Assembly: GCA_900543605.1 (NCBI GenBank)
Contig: UQSK01000001.1
Location: 75,027-139,026, forward strand
DNA length: 64,000 nt
Source of the DNA: an uncultured Collinsella sp.
GTDB lineage: Bacteria > Actinomycetota > Coriobacteriia > Coriobacteriales > Coriobacteriaceae
Reading direction: 5' to 3'
Shown: positions 52,468-61,170 of the stretch, piece by piece
Layout of the letters: every line of letters begins with the position of its first letter
How positions within the stretch are numbered: position 1 is the stretch's first letter
Notes under the pieces: model-generated
What the model was told of the DNA's origin: nothing
Database searches by the model: none
The model's input: only the letters and a program-made list of their open reading frames with translations
Translations under genes and position numbers: made by a program

Positions 52468-53367
52468 CTAATCCCTATCGAGGAAGGTGGCATGGACCCC
52501 GTCGAAATCGAGCCGCGCCTCGGCCAACATTCCGTAACGGTTCTTGAGGGCAATGAGCTTGAGCGGAGTTCCGCTTGCGGGAGGCTCATAGGGAAAGCTG
52601 GGCTTACCGTTGTCATCGGCGAGGTAGAGCACAGAGTCGAAGCCGTATTCGACGGCGGAGGAACCGCCGAACATGCCGAGGCTTGGCTTGGTCGACTTCC
52701 CAGACTCGTAGGACTTGCGCGTGGTCGAGCTCAGGGCGATGACGGGCGAGCCATAGAGGTTCGATATTTCGCGCAAACCCTTTACGCATGCGGTGATTGC
52801 CAGGCGCTCGTCGATGAACTGCTGGTCTGCCGTGGTGCCGCAGGCCAGGAGCTGCAGATAATCCACGAAGACGATAGGGGCCTCGTCGCGCTCGCGTGCC
52901 ACCAGTCCGACGAGGTTCGAGAGCTCGACGGTGTTCAGCGGACCGGTGATGCAGAGATTGGGGGCGATGCGGTCGCGGTACATGCCGAGTGCGTTTTCGA
53001 AGGCCACGTGCTTGGGGTGGCTCTCCGCCGCCGCATCTGCGACCTCGGAGAGGGCAAGCTCGGTGCCGCTGAGCCGCGTAAGGCTCTTTTCCAAGAGCTT
53101 GTGCGCGGGGAGCTCGGCGGAGACGTAGACGACTGGGTGCCCGTCGTCCGCGAGCTTGTCGGCCTCCTGCAAGGCCAGGGTCGTCTTGCCCTTGCCGGGT
53201 GCGGTGCCGATGGCGTAATTCAGTCCGGGGTAAACGCCACCGAGAACGTCGTTGAGGGCCTTGAGGCCAAAGTGGGCGACGGGCTGGTCGCCCTCAAGGG
53301 CGCTTAGATGCTCGTCGAGCTTATCGGATTCGAAAACGAGGAGGTTGGAGGTCGGGCACTGCATCAC
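52468..53367 (-). CDS. DnaB/RepA-like replicative ATPase
   Basis: A 299-aa RecA-fold ATPase like the C-terminal half of DnaB helicases. Walker A is IGTAPGKGKTTLALQ and Walker B is IVFVDYLQLLACG, with a downstream ALSSTTRKSYESGK segment. No primase-binding N-terminal domain is present, as in RepA-like helicases of small plasmids. ATG overlaps the stop of the 53364 gene. It could let the excised element replicate, which is common in integrative mobilizable elements. Substrate DNA sites are not evident. Confidence 0.82.
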   Translation of the reverse strand: MMQCPTSNLLVFESDKLDEHLSALEGDQPVAHFGLKALNDVLGGVYPGLNYAIGTAPGKGKTTLALQEADKLADDGHPVVYVSAELPAHKLLEKSLTRLSGTELALSEVADAAAESHPKHVAFENALGMYRDRIAPNLCITGPLNTVELSNLVGLVARERDEAPIVFVDYLQLLACGTTADQQFIDERLAITACVKGLREISNLYGSPVIALSSTTRKSYESGKSTKPSLGMFGGSSAVEYGFDSVLYLADDNGKPSFPYEPPASGTPLKLIALKNRYGMLAEARLDFDGVHATFLDRD

Positions 53368-53606
53368 TCGCTCGCCTCTTCAGCGAGCTTTTTGAAGTAG
53401 TCGAAGAGGTCTTCCTCCATGACAAAATACTGGTTGGCGATGCGGAAGCAATGATGAGTCGACTTCATGAGCCGGATGGCACTTGACTGGCCAATGCCGA
53501 TGAGAATCTGAACATCAAGACGGCTCAAGATACGCTTGGTGCCAGTGCGGCGAAGGTTGATGCCTGCGGAAATGGCGTCAACCTTGGGGTCATCTGCAAA
53601 ATGCAT
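53364..53606 (-). CDS. Small DNA-binding protein, excisionase or replication-partner-like
   Basis: An 80-aa protein. ATG at 53606 has AGGAG at 6 bases; the frame extends 17 codons upstream without support. The middle (LSRLDVQILIGIGQSSAIRLMKSTHHCFRIANQYFVMEEDLFDYFKKL) has the helix-turn-helix and wing pattern of the excisionase/MerR-like superfamily. Directly coupled to the DnaB-like ATPase gene (4-base overlap). It may direct excision, load the ATPase, or both. Confidence 0.65.
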   Translation of the reverse strand: MHFADDPKVDAISAGINLRRTGTKRILSRLDVQILIGIGQSSAIRLMKSTHHCFRIANQYFVMEEDLFDYFKKLAEEASE

Positions 53607-53698
53607 GATAAACTCCTCTGTTAGGGCGCTCGGCTCCTCTTCGATGTTTGGCGACAATGAGGGGAGTCGGGTGCTTGCTTGTAATTCGGGCTTATCGA

Positions 53699-54385
53699 CT
53701 AGTTGGCGTCTCCTTCCTCGTAAGCGTCGATAAGGTGTAAGAGGCTAATTCGAGCCTCTGTGGGCTCCACGTACCCCTTGCGTGACGACTCGCCCATGTT
53801 GGCGAAATCGAGCAGAACGCGATAGGTACAGGAGTAATCCTTGATGCACTCCCACAGATTGATGATGTACGAGAGCAGCGGCGTGATGGTGAGTAGCGCC
53901 GTCGGGTTTTGCAAGAGCGTTTCAAGCTCGCGCCCGGTTTTTGCCTGAATGCGTAAGTCGAGACTGTCCTCGTGCGCCTTGGAAGCCTCTTCGGCCAGAA
54001 GACAGACGCTATCCCAATTCGAGCGGAGATGATGCACGCGCTCGTCAGCGGTGTCGATGCAGACTCTAGCCTCATGACAGTAGTCAAAGAAGCCTTTGAC
54101 GATGTTGCGACAGTCCTTTTTGGGCTGGATGGCGCTCCAGTCTTCGAACATAGCCTCAAAGGCGTCGAGACAGTTTCCATCTTCTGCATAGATGAGCTGC
54201 GCCGCCCATCTTCCGAGGTCTGTGCTAGTCAGCTGCTCCATGGGGAGTCTCGCCAAGAGCGCGGAGGGAGTGAGCCCCCTTGTGGCTGCTAGGTCGGCGC
54301 TGGAGCGCTTGAAAAAGACTTGCTCCTCTTTTGAGCTAAACAGAATCGTCGAACGGAGCTTGCTGCTCGCGGTGGTCAATGCCAT
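53699..54385 (-). CDS. Hypothetical helical protein of the element
   Basis: A 228-aa protein, unrecognised. A strong GGAGG lies 6 bases before the ATG at 54385. It looks wholly alpha-helical (ELETLLQNPTALLTITPLLSYIINLWECIKDY), with no signal peptide or clear membrane helix. It has several cysteines and an N-terminal part with a possible DNA- or protein-binding helix pair (ADLAATRGLTPSALLARLPMEQLTSTDLGRWAAQL). Lies between the integrase and the small DNA-binding protein on the same strand. No function can be assigned. Confidence 0.7.
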   Translation of the reverse strand: MALTTASSKLRSTILFSSKEEQVFFKRSSADLAATRGLTPSALLARLPMEQLTSTDLGRWAAQLIYAEDGNCLDAFEAMFEDWSAIQPKKDCRNIVKGFFDYCHEARVCIDTADERVHHLRSNWDSVCLLAEEASKAHEDSLDLRIQAKTGRELETLLQNPTALLTITPLLSYIINLWECIKDYSCTYRVLLDFANMGESSRKGYVEPTEARISLLHLIDAYEEGDAN

Positions 54386-54449
54386 TGATAACCTCCTCTC
54401 ACTTTAGGTGAGAACAAGTATAACAATACGTGCACCATATAACATGGCT

Positions 54450-55751
54450 CTATTCTGATTCACTCAACTTTTCAAAGACTTCTGCTGCGTTTCGGTCATT
54501 GGCCCTGATTGCATGGGTGTAGAAATTAGCCGTTGTGCTTGCGGAGGCATGGCCCATTCGCGCCTGAACGGTCTTTAAATCGACGTTGCTCGCCACGAGA
54601 GCGGTCGCGGCGGTGTGACGGAGGCCATGGGGAACAAGTCCTGAGTAACCAGTGCCGCGCGTATGAAGCTTGCCGTCTCGCATGAACTGCTTCGTCACAT
54701 TGCTGTAGGTTCCATAGCCGTTATCGACGCAGAAGTCCCTAAACCATCGGGAATAGTTGTGCCCCTCTGGCCGGGTTATGCTTATTCGGCGGAGGCCCAT
54801 CGCATCCCTTTCAACGCTAAGCGCGTGAACGATGGGATCGGTGTCCTTTCGTTCTAGCCCACGGCGTTTGAATATGTTGCGTTGCACGTCCCTCCATTTA
54901 TCCAAGTAATCGGCCAGCGTTTTATCTATAGAGAGAATGCGCCTGCTCATTTCTGACTTCGGGGGCCTTAGGGTTTTGTCGTTGGTGTACTGGCGGACGA
55001 TTCGAAGCTCCATGGCCTTGGGGTCGTAATCGAGCCAGCTTAGGCCCAGCGCCTCTCCCTTTCTCAGTCCAAGGTGGAATATGAGCATGGTGCAGACCGT
55101 CATGGGTCCCATCGGCTCGGCAAGCAGGCATTCGGTGAACCGTGGAAGCTCGTCAGGGGGAAGAAAGTTGCGTGCCCGCAAGTCCGGTTTCGGAAGCTTG
55201 ATGCCCATGCAGGGATTGCGGTCTATCAGCTCGTTCTCGAGGGCGTCTTGCATGACCTGCTTAAGCTTGACGTGAATACGACGAATCTCGGCGTCGGTGA
55301 ACCTTCCATTTGAACGAGCCTCAGCGTAGGCGCGTTTAATATCGTCGGGCCTCAGGTCGGCTAGGGGCACGTCTCCGAACAGTTCTCGTATGTGTCGCAC
55401 GTCGTATCCCTCTCGCTCATAAGAGAGAGGGGAGCCGAATGAGCCCTCTCGGAGCACGTGGAAAGATTCGGCATATGCCGCTACGGTGCTTGGGGCATCC
55501 CTAGATGGTTCATGGCTCTCAAGTTCCTCGCGGTACTCGTTGAGGGCGTTTGCGACTTCGCTAGGCCAGTTCTTTGGGTTCTTGCTCTTGCAATGGATAG
55601 TCCTCTTGGGTGTTTTGAGATACTTAACCTTGCTGCCGTTCTTTCCGGAGTTTGGGTCTCTCCCAAGAGAGAAGTAAATCTTGAATGAGCCGGGCTTTCC
55701 CTTGATGGGTTCGGATGTTCCCTTTGCGGTTGGTTTGATTCTGGTTTCCAA
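54450..55751 (-). CDS. int: Tyrosine integrase of the element
   Basis: A 433-aa phage-type integrase. An N-terminal AP2-like arm-binding region (about 15-60) is followed by a SAM-like core-binding domain (about 85-185). The catalytic domain has the Arg in HLGLRKGEALGLSW, the box HGLRHTAATALVAS, then MGHASASTTANFYTHA with the nucleophilic Tyr. TTG start at 55751 with GGAGG 7 bases upstream. It catalyses recombination between the 46-bp sites in tRNA-Arg. The neighbouring GGGGTGAAA boxes are its likely arm sites. A 20-bp-arm hairpin just upstream may control it. Confidence 0.93.
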   Translation of the reverse strand: METRIKPTAKGTSEPIKGKPGSFKIYFSLGRDPNSGKNGSKVKYLKTPKRTIHCKSKNPKNWPSEVANALNEYREELESHEPSRDAPSTVAAYAESFHVLREGSFGSPLSYEREGYDVRHIRELFGDVPLADLRPDDIKRAYAEARSNGRFTDAEIRRIHVKLKQVMQDALENELIDRNPCMGIKLPKPDLRARNFLPPDELPRFTECLLAEPMGPMTVCTMLIFHLGLRKGEALGLSWLDYDPKAMELRIVRQYTNDKTLRPPKSEMSRRILSIDKTLADYLDKWRDVQRNIFKRRGLERKDTDPIVHALSVERDAMGLRRISITRPEGHNYSRWFRDFCVDNGYGTYSNVTKQFMRDGKLHTRGTGYSGLVPHGLRHTAATALVASNVDLKTVQARMGHASASTTANFYTHAIRANDRNAAEVFEKLSESE

Positions 55752-55769
55752 AAGAGTCCTCCAAGGGGA

Positions 55770-55824
55770 TTACGTTAGGCTCGGGGCCGGGGCTTTGAGG
55801 GCCTCGGCCCCGAGCCTAACGTAA
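55770..55824. repeat. Long palindrome upstream of int
   Basis: TTACGTTAGGCTCGGGGCCG (55770-55789) mirrored perfectly at 55805-55824 around 15 bases. It sits 19 bases before the integrase start on the minus strand, in its leader or promoter. Confidence 0.8.
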
Positions 55825-55826
55825 AC

Positions 55827-55880
55827 TTTTCACCCCTGCAAGCCGTTACCGTAACTGCTAGGGGTGAAAAAGGGGTGAAA
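55827..55880. promoter_or_regulatory. Integrase arm-type sites, right end
   Basis: TTTCACCCC (inverted box, about 55828-55836) and GGGGTGAAAAAGGGGTGAAA (55861-55880), the same 20-mer as at 48924-48943. The rest of 55752-55987 shows no gene. Confidence 0.65.
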
Positions 55881-55987
55881 TAGAATTCTAATAAGAACCA
55901 GCAGAAACTCAAAAATAGCTAATCTACCTGCGAATATATATAATAGGGCAAAATTGCATTTGCCCAGGTAAGGCAAATGACCATGAC

Positions 55988-56033
55988 CTCCTAAAGCGGG
56001 TGTCGACGGTTCGAATCCGCCCGGGGGCACCAG
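55988..56033 (+). other. Right attachment site (attR)
   Basis: A 46-bp exact copy of the tRNA-Arg 3' half (48808-48853). It lacks the 5' half of the tRNA, so it is not a functional tRNA gene. Confidence 0.92.
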
Positions 56034-56042
56034 AGGAATATC

Positions 56043-56075
56043 GAGCCCGGTACCGCTACGGTGCCGGGCTCTTCT
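56043..56075 (+). terminator. Hairpin after attR, probable original tRNA-Arg terminator
   Basis: GAGCCCGGTACC, GCTAC, GGTGCCGGGCTC with one mismatch, followed by TTCT. Confidence 0.65.
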
Positions 56076-56091
56076 GGTTCAATGCCATGTC

Positions 56092-56131
56092 AAAAACGAA
56101 GCGCCCGCTTGCTGGGGGAGCAAGCGGGCGC
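56092..56131 (-). terminator. Terminator of the pknB cluster
   Basis: GCGCCCGCTTGCT (56101-56113) mirrored at 56119-56131; the plus-strand A-run at 56092-56096 gives a T-run on the minus strand. Confidence 0.85.
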
Positions 56132-56183
56132 CTGTGAGCGAATATGTTTGCGGCGAAAGCCGCGATAAGCGGTGGGGTGGCGA

Positions 56184-58151
56184 CTAGTTGGTCGTACCGG
56201 AATCGTCGCCCGTGCTCGTGCCCGAGCCCGAGCCCGAGCCCGAACCAGAAAGTGCGACCGTCAGCGTAATCGTGCTGTCGGTGGACTGCTTGCCAGTGGG
56301 GGAGACGCCCGTAACGGTGGCATCCTCGTTACCGCTTACGGGATTGCCGTTCTGGTCACAGAAGCCAATGTTATAGAAACCGGCGTTGTTGAGCGCGGTA
56401 ACGGCGGCGGAGATGCTCTTGCCGTACAGGTTGCCCGGGACGGTGGCCTTGCCGGACTTCTTGGCAATGACGACGGTAATCGTGGCGCCGGGCTTCTGCT
56501 TGCCGCTGGGGTTCCAGCTGATCACGGTGCCCTCGGTAACCGAGTCGTTCTCCTGGTAGCTCACGTCGACGCCAAAGCCTGCCATATCGAGGGCGTTGCG
56601 CGCCTGGGCCTCGGTCATGTCGGTCAGGTCGGGGACGGACGTGGTATCCGGGCCGCTCGAGACCTTGTACGAGATGGTCGTGCCCTTCGCGACTTCCTTA
56701 CCGGCTTCGGTGCCCTGCTCAAAGACCTGGCCCTCATCGGCCTCGTTGGCCTCCTCGGAGGCGTTGCCCTTCAGGCCAACGCTTGCCAGCGCGGCTTCTG
56801 CCTGGTCCTTGGTCAGGCCGACAAGCCGGGGAACCTCAACCTTCTCGGAGGGCTTGGGGCCCTTGGAGATTACCAGGTTCACCTTGGTGCCCTTGGCCTT
56901 CTTGGTGTTGCCGTTGGGCGTCTGCTCGGCGACCTTGCCCTCGTCGACATCGTCATTGTAGCTTTGGTCGATGGTGCCGACCTCGAGGCCGGCTTCCTTG
57001 ATCAGTTCGACGGCAGTCTGCTGGTCCTTGCCCAGCACATCGGGCACGGTGACCTGCTCGCCGCCAAAGAGTCCTGTGGCAAAGGCCACCACGATGCCGA
57101 TGACGGCAACGGCTGCCACCACGGCGGCGATGATCTTGTTCTTGTTGGATTTGGGCTTTTCGACCTCGTAGGAGCCGGTAGAGCCCGAAACCGAGCTACG
57201 GGCGGTATTTTGGCCGCTCACGCCCGAGACGGGACGCACCATGGCGCGCGTCTGATCGGAAAGCTCGCGAGTCTTGGTGGCGCCCAGCTCACCGGGGGCA
57301 CCGATGATGCGCGTGGGCTCCGAGACGTTGACGGCACGGCCCGACAGGTAGCTGTTGAGCACCTGACGCAGCTCGTCGGCGGTCTGGAAGCGGTTTGCCG
57401 GGTCCTTCTCCATGCACTTGAGGATGATGCGCTCAAGGTCGGCGTCGACACCGGAGTTGATCTGGCTCGGCGGAATAGGCAGCTCGTTGACCTGCTTGAG
57501 TGCGACCGAGATAGCGTCGTCACCGTCAAAGGGGACGCGGCCGGTGGCGCACTCGTACATCACGACGCCCAGCGAGTAGATATCCGAGGTGGGGCCGAGG
57601 TCCTGACCGCGGGTCTGCTCGGGGCTGACGTAGTGGGCGGTTCCCAGCACGTTGTTGTCTTGCGTGAGGTGGCTGTTCTTGGCGCGCGCGATGCCAAAGT
57701 CCATCACCTTGATGTTGCCGTCGGGCAGCACCATGATGTTCTGCGGCTTAATGTCGCGGTGGATGATCTCGTGCTTGTGGGCGACCGAAAGCGCAGAGCT
57801 GATCTGCGAGCCGATCTGGGCGACCTTCTTGGGGTCGAGGGCGCCGTGGCTCTTGATGCCGCTCTTAAGGTCGGTGCCGCGCAGGTACTCCATGACGATG
57901 TAATAGGTGTCGCCGTCCTTGCCCCAATCGTAGACGCCCACGATATAGGGGGAGGAGAGACCGGCTGCTGCCTGGGCCTCCTGCTTAAAGCGTGCGGCGA
58001 AGGTTGCGTCGCCAGCATACTGCGGCAGCATGATCTTGACGGCTACCGTGCGGTCGAGGACCTGGTCCTGTGCACGGTAGACGGTCGCCATGCCGCCTGT
58101 TCCCACCTTATCCTTGAGGAGGTATCTTCCCCCGAGGACCCTCTGTTCCAT
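56184..58151 (-). CDS. pknB: Ser/Thr protein kinase PknB with four PASTA domains
   Basis: A 655-aa transmembrane kinase. The cytoplasmic kinase domain (1-270) has the glycine loop VGTGGMATVYRA, AVKIML, catalytic HRDIKPQNIM, DFGIA and the SDIYSLG segment. A linker and one membrane helix (about 335-360, KIIAAVVAAVAVIGIVVAFATG) follow. Four PASTA repeats outside (about 365-640, each starting VPDVLG, VPRLVG, VPDLTD or VPGNLYG) bind muropeptides. It ends in a Gly/Ser/Asp tail. ATG at 58151 has AGGAG at 5 bases; 58166 is the alternative. Controls growth and wall synthesis with the PP2C phosphatase encoded upstream. Confidence 0.96.
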   Translation of the reverse strand: MEQRVLGGRYLLKDKVGTGGMATVYRAQDQVLDRTVAVKIMLPQYAGDATFAARFKQEAQAAAGLSSPYIVGVYDWGKDGDTYYIVMEYLRGTDLKSGIKSHGALDPKKVAQIGSQISSALSVAHKHEIIHRDIKPQNIMVLPDGNIKVMDFGIARAKNSHLTQDNNVLGTAHYVSPEQTRGQDLGPTSDIYSLGVVMYECATGRVPFDGDDAISVALKQVNELPIPPSQINSGVDADLERIILKCMEKDPANRFQTADELRQVLNSYLSGRAVNVSEPTRIIGAPGELGATKTRELSDQTRAMVRPVSGVSGQNTARSSVSGSTGSYEVEKPKSNKNKIIAAVVAAVAVIGIVVAFATGLFGGEQVTVPDVLGKDQQTAVELIKEAGLEVGTIDQSYNDDVDEGKVAEQTPNGNTKKAKGTKVNLVISKGPKPSEKVEVPRLVGLTKDQAEAALASVGLKGNASEEANEADEGQVFEQGTEAGKEVAKGTTISYKVSSGPDTTSVPDLTDMTEAQARNALDMAGFGVDVSYQENDSVTEGTVISWNPSGKQKPGATITVVIAKKSGKATVPGNLYGKSISAAVTALNNAGFYNIGFCDQNGNPVSGNEDATVTGVSPTGKQSTDSTITLTVALSGSGSGSGSGTSTGDDSGTTN

Positions 58152-58283
58152 TCCTGCTCCTAACATAACTATTCGCTCAACGATGTGTGTAGTACCTACG
58201 ATGTGGCCGCTGGGGCCGTGTGGCGCGTTGCCGCTAACTCTTAGGCCGCGGCGCGCCTCGGGTGTCCGATTCGATCATGGGCA

Positions 58284-61154
58284 TCACGCTCCCTGTGCGG
58301 CAAGCGCCGCGGTCAGGACGATACCGGCGATCTTGGCGGCCTTGACGTCATGCTTGTCGAAATCCTCCAAGGCCACCGAGATGGCGACCGTGGGTGAATC
58401 GTAAGGTGCAAAGCCAACGAACATCGAGTTGACGTTGGTGCCGCCGATCTCGGCTGAGCCGGTCTTGCCGGCGACCTTGACGCCCGGAATCTGGGCATCG
58501 GTGCCGGTGCCGGACTGGACGACGGCAAGCATGGCCTGCTTGACCTGGTCGGCCGTGGCGGAGCTGACGGCCTGACCCAGCGAGCGGGACTGCGTGGTCT
58601 TGACCACGGTTCCGTCCGGGGCGAGTACCTGGGCTACAAAGTACGGGTCCATGACCACGCCGCTGTTAGCGATGGCGGCGGCAATCACGGCGTTTTGCAT
58701 GACGGTGGTCTGCGGGCCGGGCGTATGGTCCATGCCGACAGGCTGGCCGGCGCCGGCCCAGGCGGTCTCCCACTCGGTCATGAGCGACGGGTCGGCCATG
58801 ATGGAGGCCGCGGAGGTCAGGTCCTGGCCGAGCTTTTGGCCGTAGCCAAAGGCGTTGGCAAACTGCACGAGCGTGTTTGCGCCAACTTCGTTTGCCACCT
58901 GGCCGAAGACGACGTTGGAGGACACGGCAAAGGCCTGCTGTAGGCTGATGGTGCCGTAGCTCTCGTTGGCATAGTTGGTGACCGGTGCGTTGCCGATGTC
59001 CATGGAGCCGGGCGCCTGGTAGGTGCTGGTAAGGCTGGCGGTACCGGTCTCGAGTGCCGCGGAAAGCGTAACGACCTTAAACGTGGAGCCCGGCGTGTAC
59101 AGCGCGTCCATGGCGCGATTGTACATGGAGCCGTCCTCGCCGCCACCCGTCTGCAGCAGGGCATCGATGTTGGTGTTGTCGTAGGTGGGCGAGCTGGCAC
59201 ATGCGAGAACCGCGCCGGTACGCGGGTCGATGACCACTACAGCGCCCTTAAAGCCCTTGAGCGCCTGCTCAGCAGCCGTCTGGATGCGCGAGTCGATGGT
59301 GAGCTTGGCGGTGTTGCCCGGCTGGGTCTGGCCTGCGAGCGACGCGATGGCATTGTTCCAGCTGGAGTAGTCCTTAGAACCGGTGAGCGTGTCGTTCATG
59401 ACGCTCTCGATGGCGGTGGTGCCATACTGCTGGCTCACGTAGCCAACCACGTGCGCTGCCAGGTTACCGTTGGGGTAGGAGCGTACGTAGGTGCCGTCCT
59501 CCTGCTGCAGCGACTCGGCCAGCGTCACGCCGTCGGACGTGATGATGGAGCCGCGCTGGATGTACTTGGAGCGGGCGATGGTGTGGTTGTTGGTCGGCAT
59601 GTCCTGATAGTCCTTGGCCTTAATGACCTGGACATAGGTGAGGTTGCCGATAAGGATGGCGAACAGCGCCGTAAAGGCGAGCACCGCGCGGGTTAGACGG
59701 TTGGCGAGCGCAACGCGGCCGAGCACACCGGATTCAGGCGTGTCGAGCAGGCGACGTCGCATGCGCGAGCCGACGGAATGGCTGCCGCTGCCGTAGGAAG
59801 ACGAGGTGGCAAAGCGCGTGCCCGTCGGGGCGGCGGCAGATGCGACCTGATCATCGGTGATGGCGGCCATGGTGCCGGTGCCGGTAAGCTCGGCCTCGCG
59901 TCCGGTAGCCTCGTCACCGGCGCGCAGCAGGAGCGCGACGATGATAAAGCTCGCCAGCAGCGAGGAGCCGCCCTGGCTCATAAAGGGCAGGGTGACGCCG
60001 GTCAGCGGGATCAGGCGGGTGACGCCGCCCACGATCAAAAAGGCCTGGAAGCTGATGGCTGCCGTAAGACCCGTGGCGCTAAAGGCGGCGAGGTCGGATT
60101 TAGCGCGGGCAGCTGTGGTGAGGCCACGCACGGCAAAGAGCATAAACAGGATGAGCACGGCGCCGCCGCCCAAAAGGCCCATCTCCTCGCCGATAGCCGA
60201 GAAGATAAAGTCGGACTCGACGACAGGGATGTTGTTGGCCATGCCGTTGCCGATGCCAACACCGACCAGACCGCCATCGGCAAGCGAGAAGAGCGACTGG
60301 ACGATCTGGTAGCCCTGGCCCTGGGCGTCCTTAAACGGATCGACCCAAACCTGGAAACGCACCTGAACGTGCGATAGGAACTTGTAGGCGCCCACGGCTC
60401 CGACAGCTAAGAGCGCAAGGCCGATGACGACATACGAAAAGCGCCCCGTGGCAACGTAGAGCATCAGCAAGAAGATGGTGTAGAACAGCACGGCCGAACC
60501 CAGGTCGCGTTCGAAGACGACGACGAGCAGGCATACACCCCACACGGCAAACAGCGGCAGCAGCAGTCGCAGACGAGGGATCTTAAAGCCCAGGATCTTG
60601 CGGTTGGAGATGGAGAGCAGCTCGCGGTTCTCGGCCAAGTAGCCGGCCAGGAACAGCACGATAAAGACCTTGGCGAACTCGCCAGGCTGGATGGTAAAGC
60701 CCGCGATGCGAATCCACAGCTTGGAGCCCGAGATCGTGGTGCCGATAAAGATGGGCAGCATCAGCAGGATGATGCCGATAATGCCAAAGGTGTACTTGTA
60801 GCGCATGACCACGTCGAGGTTTTTGACCAGTGCAAGCGTTCCCACCATCAGGGCCACCGAGACAAACAGGATGATGAGCTGTGAGATGGCGAGAGCGGGG
60901 GCGAGACGCGTCACGAACGTGATGCCGATGCCCGAAAGTATAAATACGATGGGTAGGATGGCGGGGTCGGCGCCGGGCGCCAAGATGCGCACGGCGATAT
61001 GTGCCGCGGCGAAGGCGGCAAAGAGGCCGATCGGTACGGCGAGCGTCTCAAAGGAGATGGCAGCGCCCGCGGTGAGGACGTACATCGCATACAGCAGGAT
61101 GACGGGGAACGCCGAGGCGATGAGCAAGAGCAGCTCGGTGTTGCGGCGACTCAT
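58284..61154 (-). CDS. Fused RodA/FtsW glycosyltransferase and class B penicillin-binding protein
   Basis: One 956-aa frame covers two enzymes. Residues 1-430 are a SEDS polymerase with about ten membrane helices and motifs GSKLWIRIAGFTIQPGEFAKV, VFERDLGSAVLFY and LPFMSQGGSS. A linker (about 430-495) leads to a PBP with its own anchor helix (LTRAVLAFTALFAILIGNLTYVQV). The transpeptidase has TPGSTFK near residue 690, VSSNVVF near 750 and AGKTGSAE near 898. In most Actinobacteria these are separate genes, rodA and pbpA, side by side. No stop or good internal ribosome site occurs at the junction. Start ATG 61154 (AGGGAG upstream). Confidence 0.93.
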   Translation of the reverse strand: MSRRNTELLLLIASAFPVILLYAMYVLTAGAAISFETLAVPIGLFAAFAAAHIAVRILAPGADPAILPIVFILSGIGITFVTRLAPALAISQLIILFVSVALMVGTLALVKNLDVVMRYKYTFGIIGIILLMLPIFIGTTISGSKLWIRIAGFTIQPGEFAKVFIVLFLAGYLAENRELLSISNRKILGFKIPRLRLLLPLFAVWGVCLLVVVFERDLGSAVLFYTIFLLMLYVATGRFSYVVIGLALLAVGAVGAYKFLSHVQVRFQVWVDPFKDAQGQGYQIVQSLFSLADGGLVGVGIGNGMANNIPVVESDFIFSAIGEEMGLLGGGAVLILFMLFAVRGLTTAARAKSDLAAFSATGLTAAISFQAFLIVGGVTRLIPLTGVTLPFMSQGGSSLLASFIIVALLLRAGDEATGREAELTGTGTMAAITDDQVASAAAPTGTRFATSSSYGSGSHSVGSRMRRRLLDTPESGVLGRVALANRLTRAVLAFTALFAILIGNLTYVQVIKAKDYQDMPTNNHTIARSKYIQRGSIITSDGVTLAESLQQEDGTYVRSYPNGNLAAHVVGYVSQQYGTTAIESVMNDTLTGSKDYSSWNNAIASLAGQTQPGNTAKLTIDSRIQTAAEQALKGFKGAVVVIDPRTGAVLACASSPTYDNTNIDALLQTGGGEDGSMYNRAMDALYTPGSTFKVVTLSAALETGTASLTSTYQAPGSMDIGNAPVTNYANESYGTISLQQAFAVSSNVVFGQVANEVGANTLVQFANAFGYGQKLGQDLTSAASIMADPSLMTEWETAWAGAGQPVGMDHTPGPQTTVMQNAVIAAAIANSGVVMDPYFVAQVLAPDGTVVKTTQSRSLGQAVSSATADQVKQAMLAVVQSGTGTDAQIPGVKVAGKTGSAEIGGTNVNSMFVGFAPYDSPTVAISVALEDFDKHDVKAAKIAGIVLTAALAAQGA

Positions 61155-61170
61155 AAGCGGCACTCCCTTT

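Larger units (their letters stand above)
48808..56033. mobile_element. Integrated element in tRNA-Arg(CCT), about 7.2 kb
   Basis: The element is bounded by an exact 46-bp direct repeat (48808-48853 and 55988-56033) that is the tRNA 3' half plus one base. Contents, mostly on the minus strand from the right end, are a tyrosine integrase next to the right end, an unknown 228-aa protein, a small DNA-binding protein, a DnaB-like ATPase, MobC, a small membrane protein and a 120-aa ORF. An Xre regulator and a membrane-anchored surface protein lie at the left. The set fits a small integrative mobilizable element. No full relaxase and no type IV secretion genes are visible. Confidence 0.88.

Noticed and set aside
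55988..56033. Second tRNA-Arg gene at the right end of the element
   Set aside because: Only the 3' half is present; the upstream bases cannot form the acceptor, D or anticodon 5' strands. It is the attachment site.
56172..58163. 663-aa plus-strand ORF inside pknB
   Set aside because: Antisense to the kinase; composition is shadow-like and the PknB motifs on the other strand are unambiguous.
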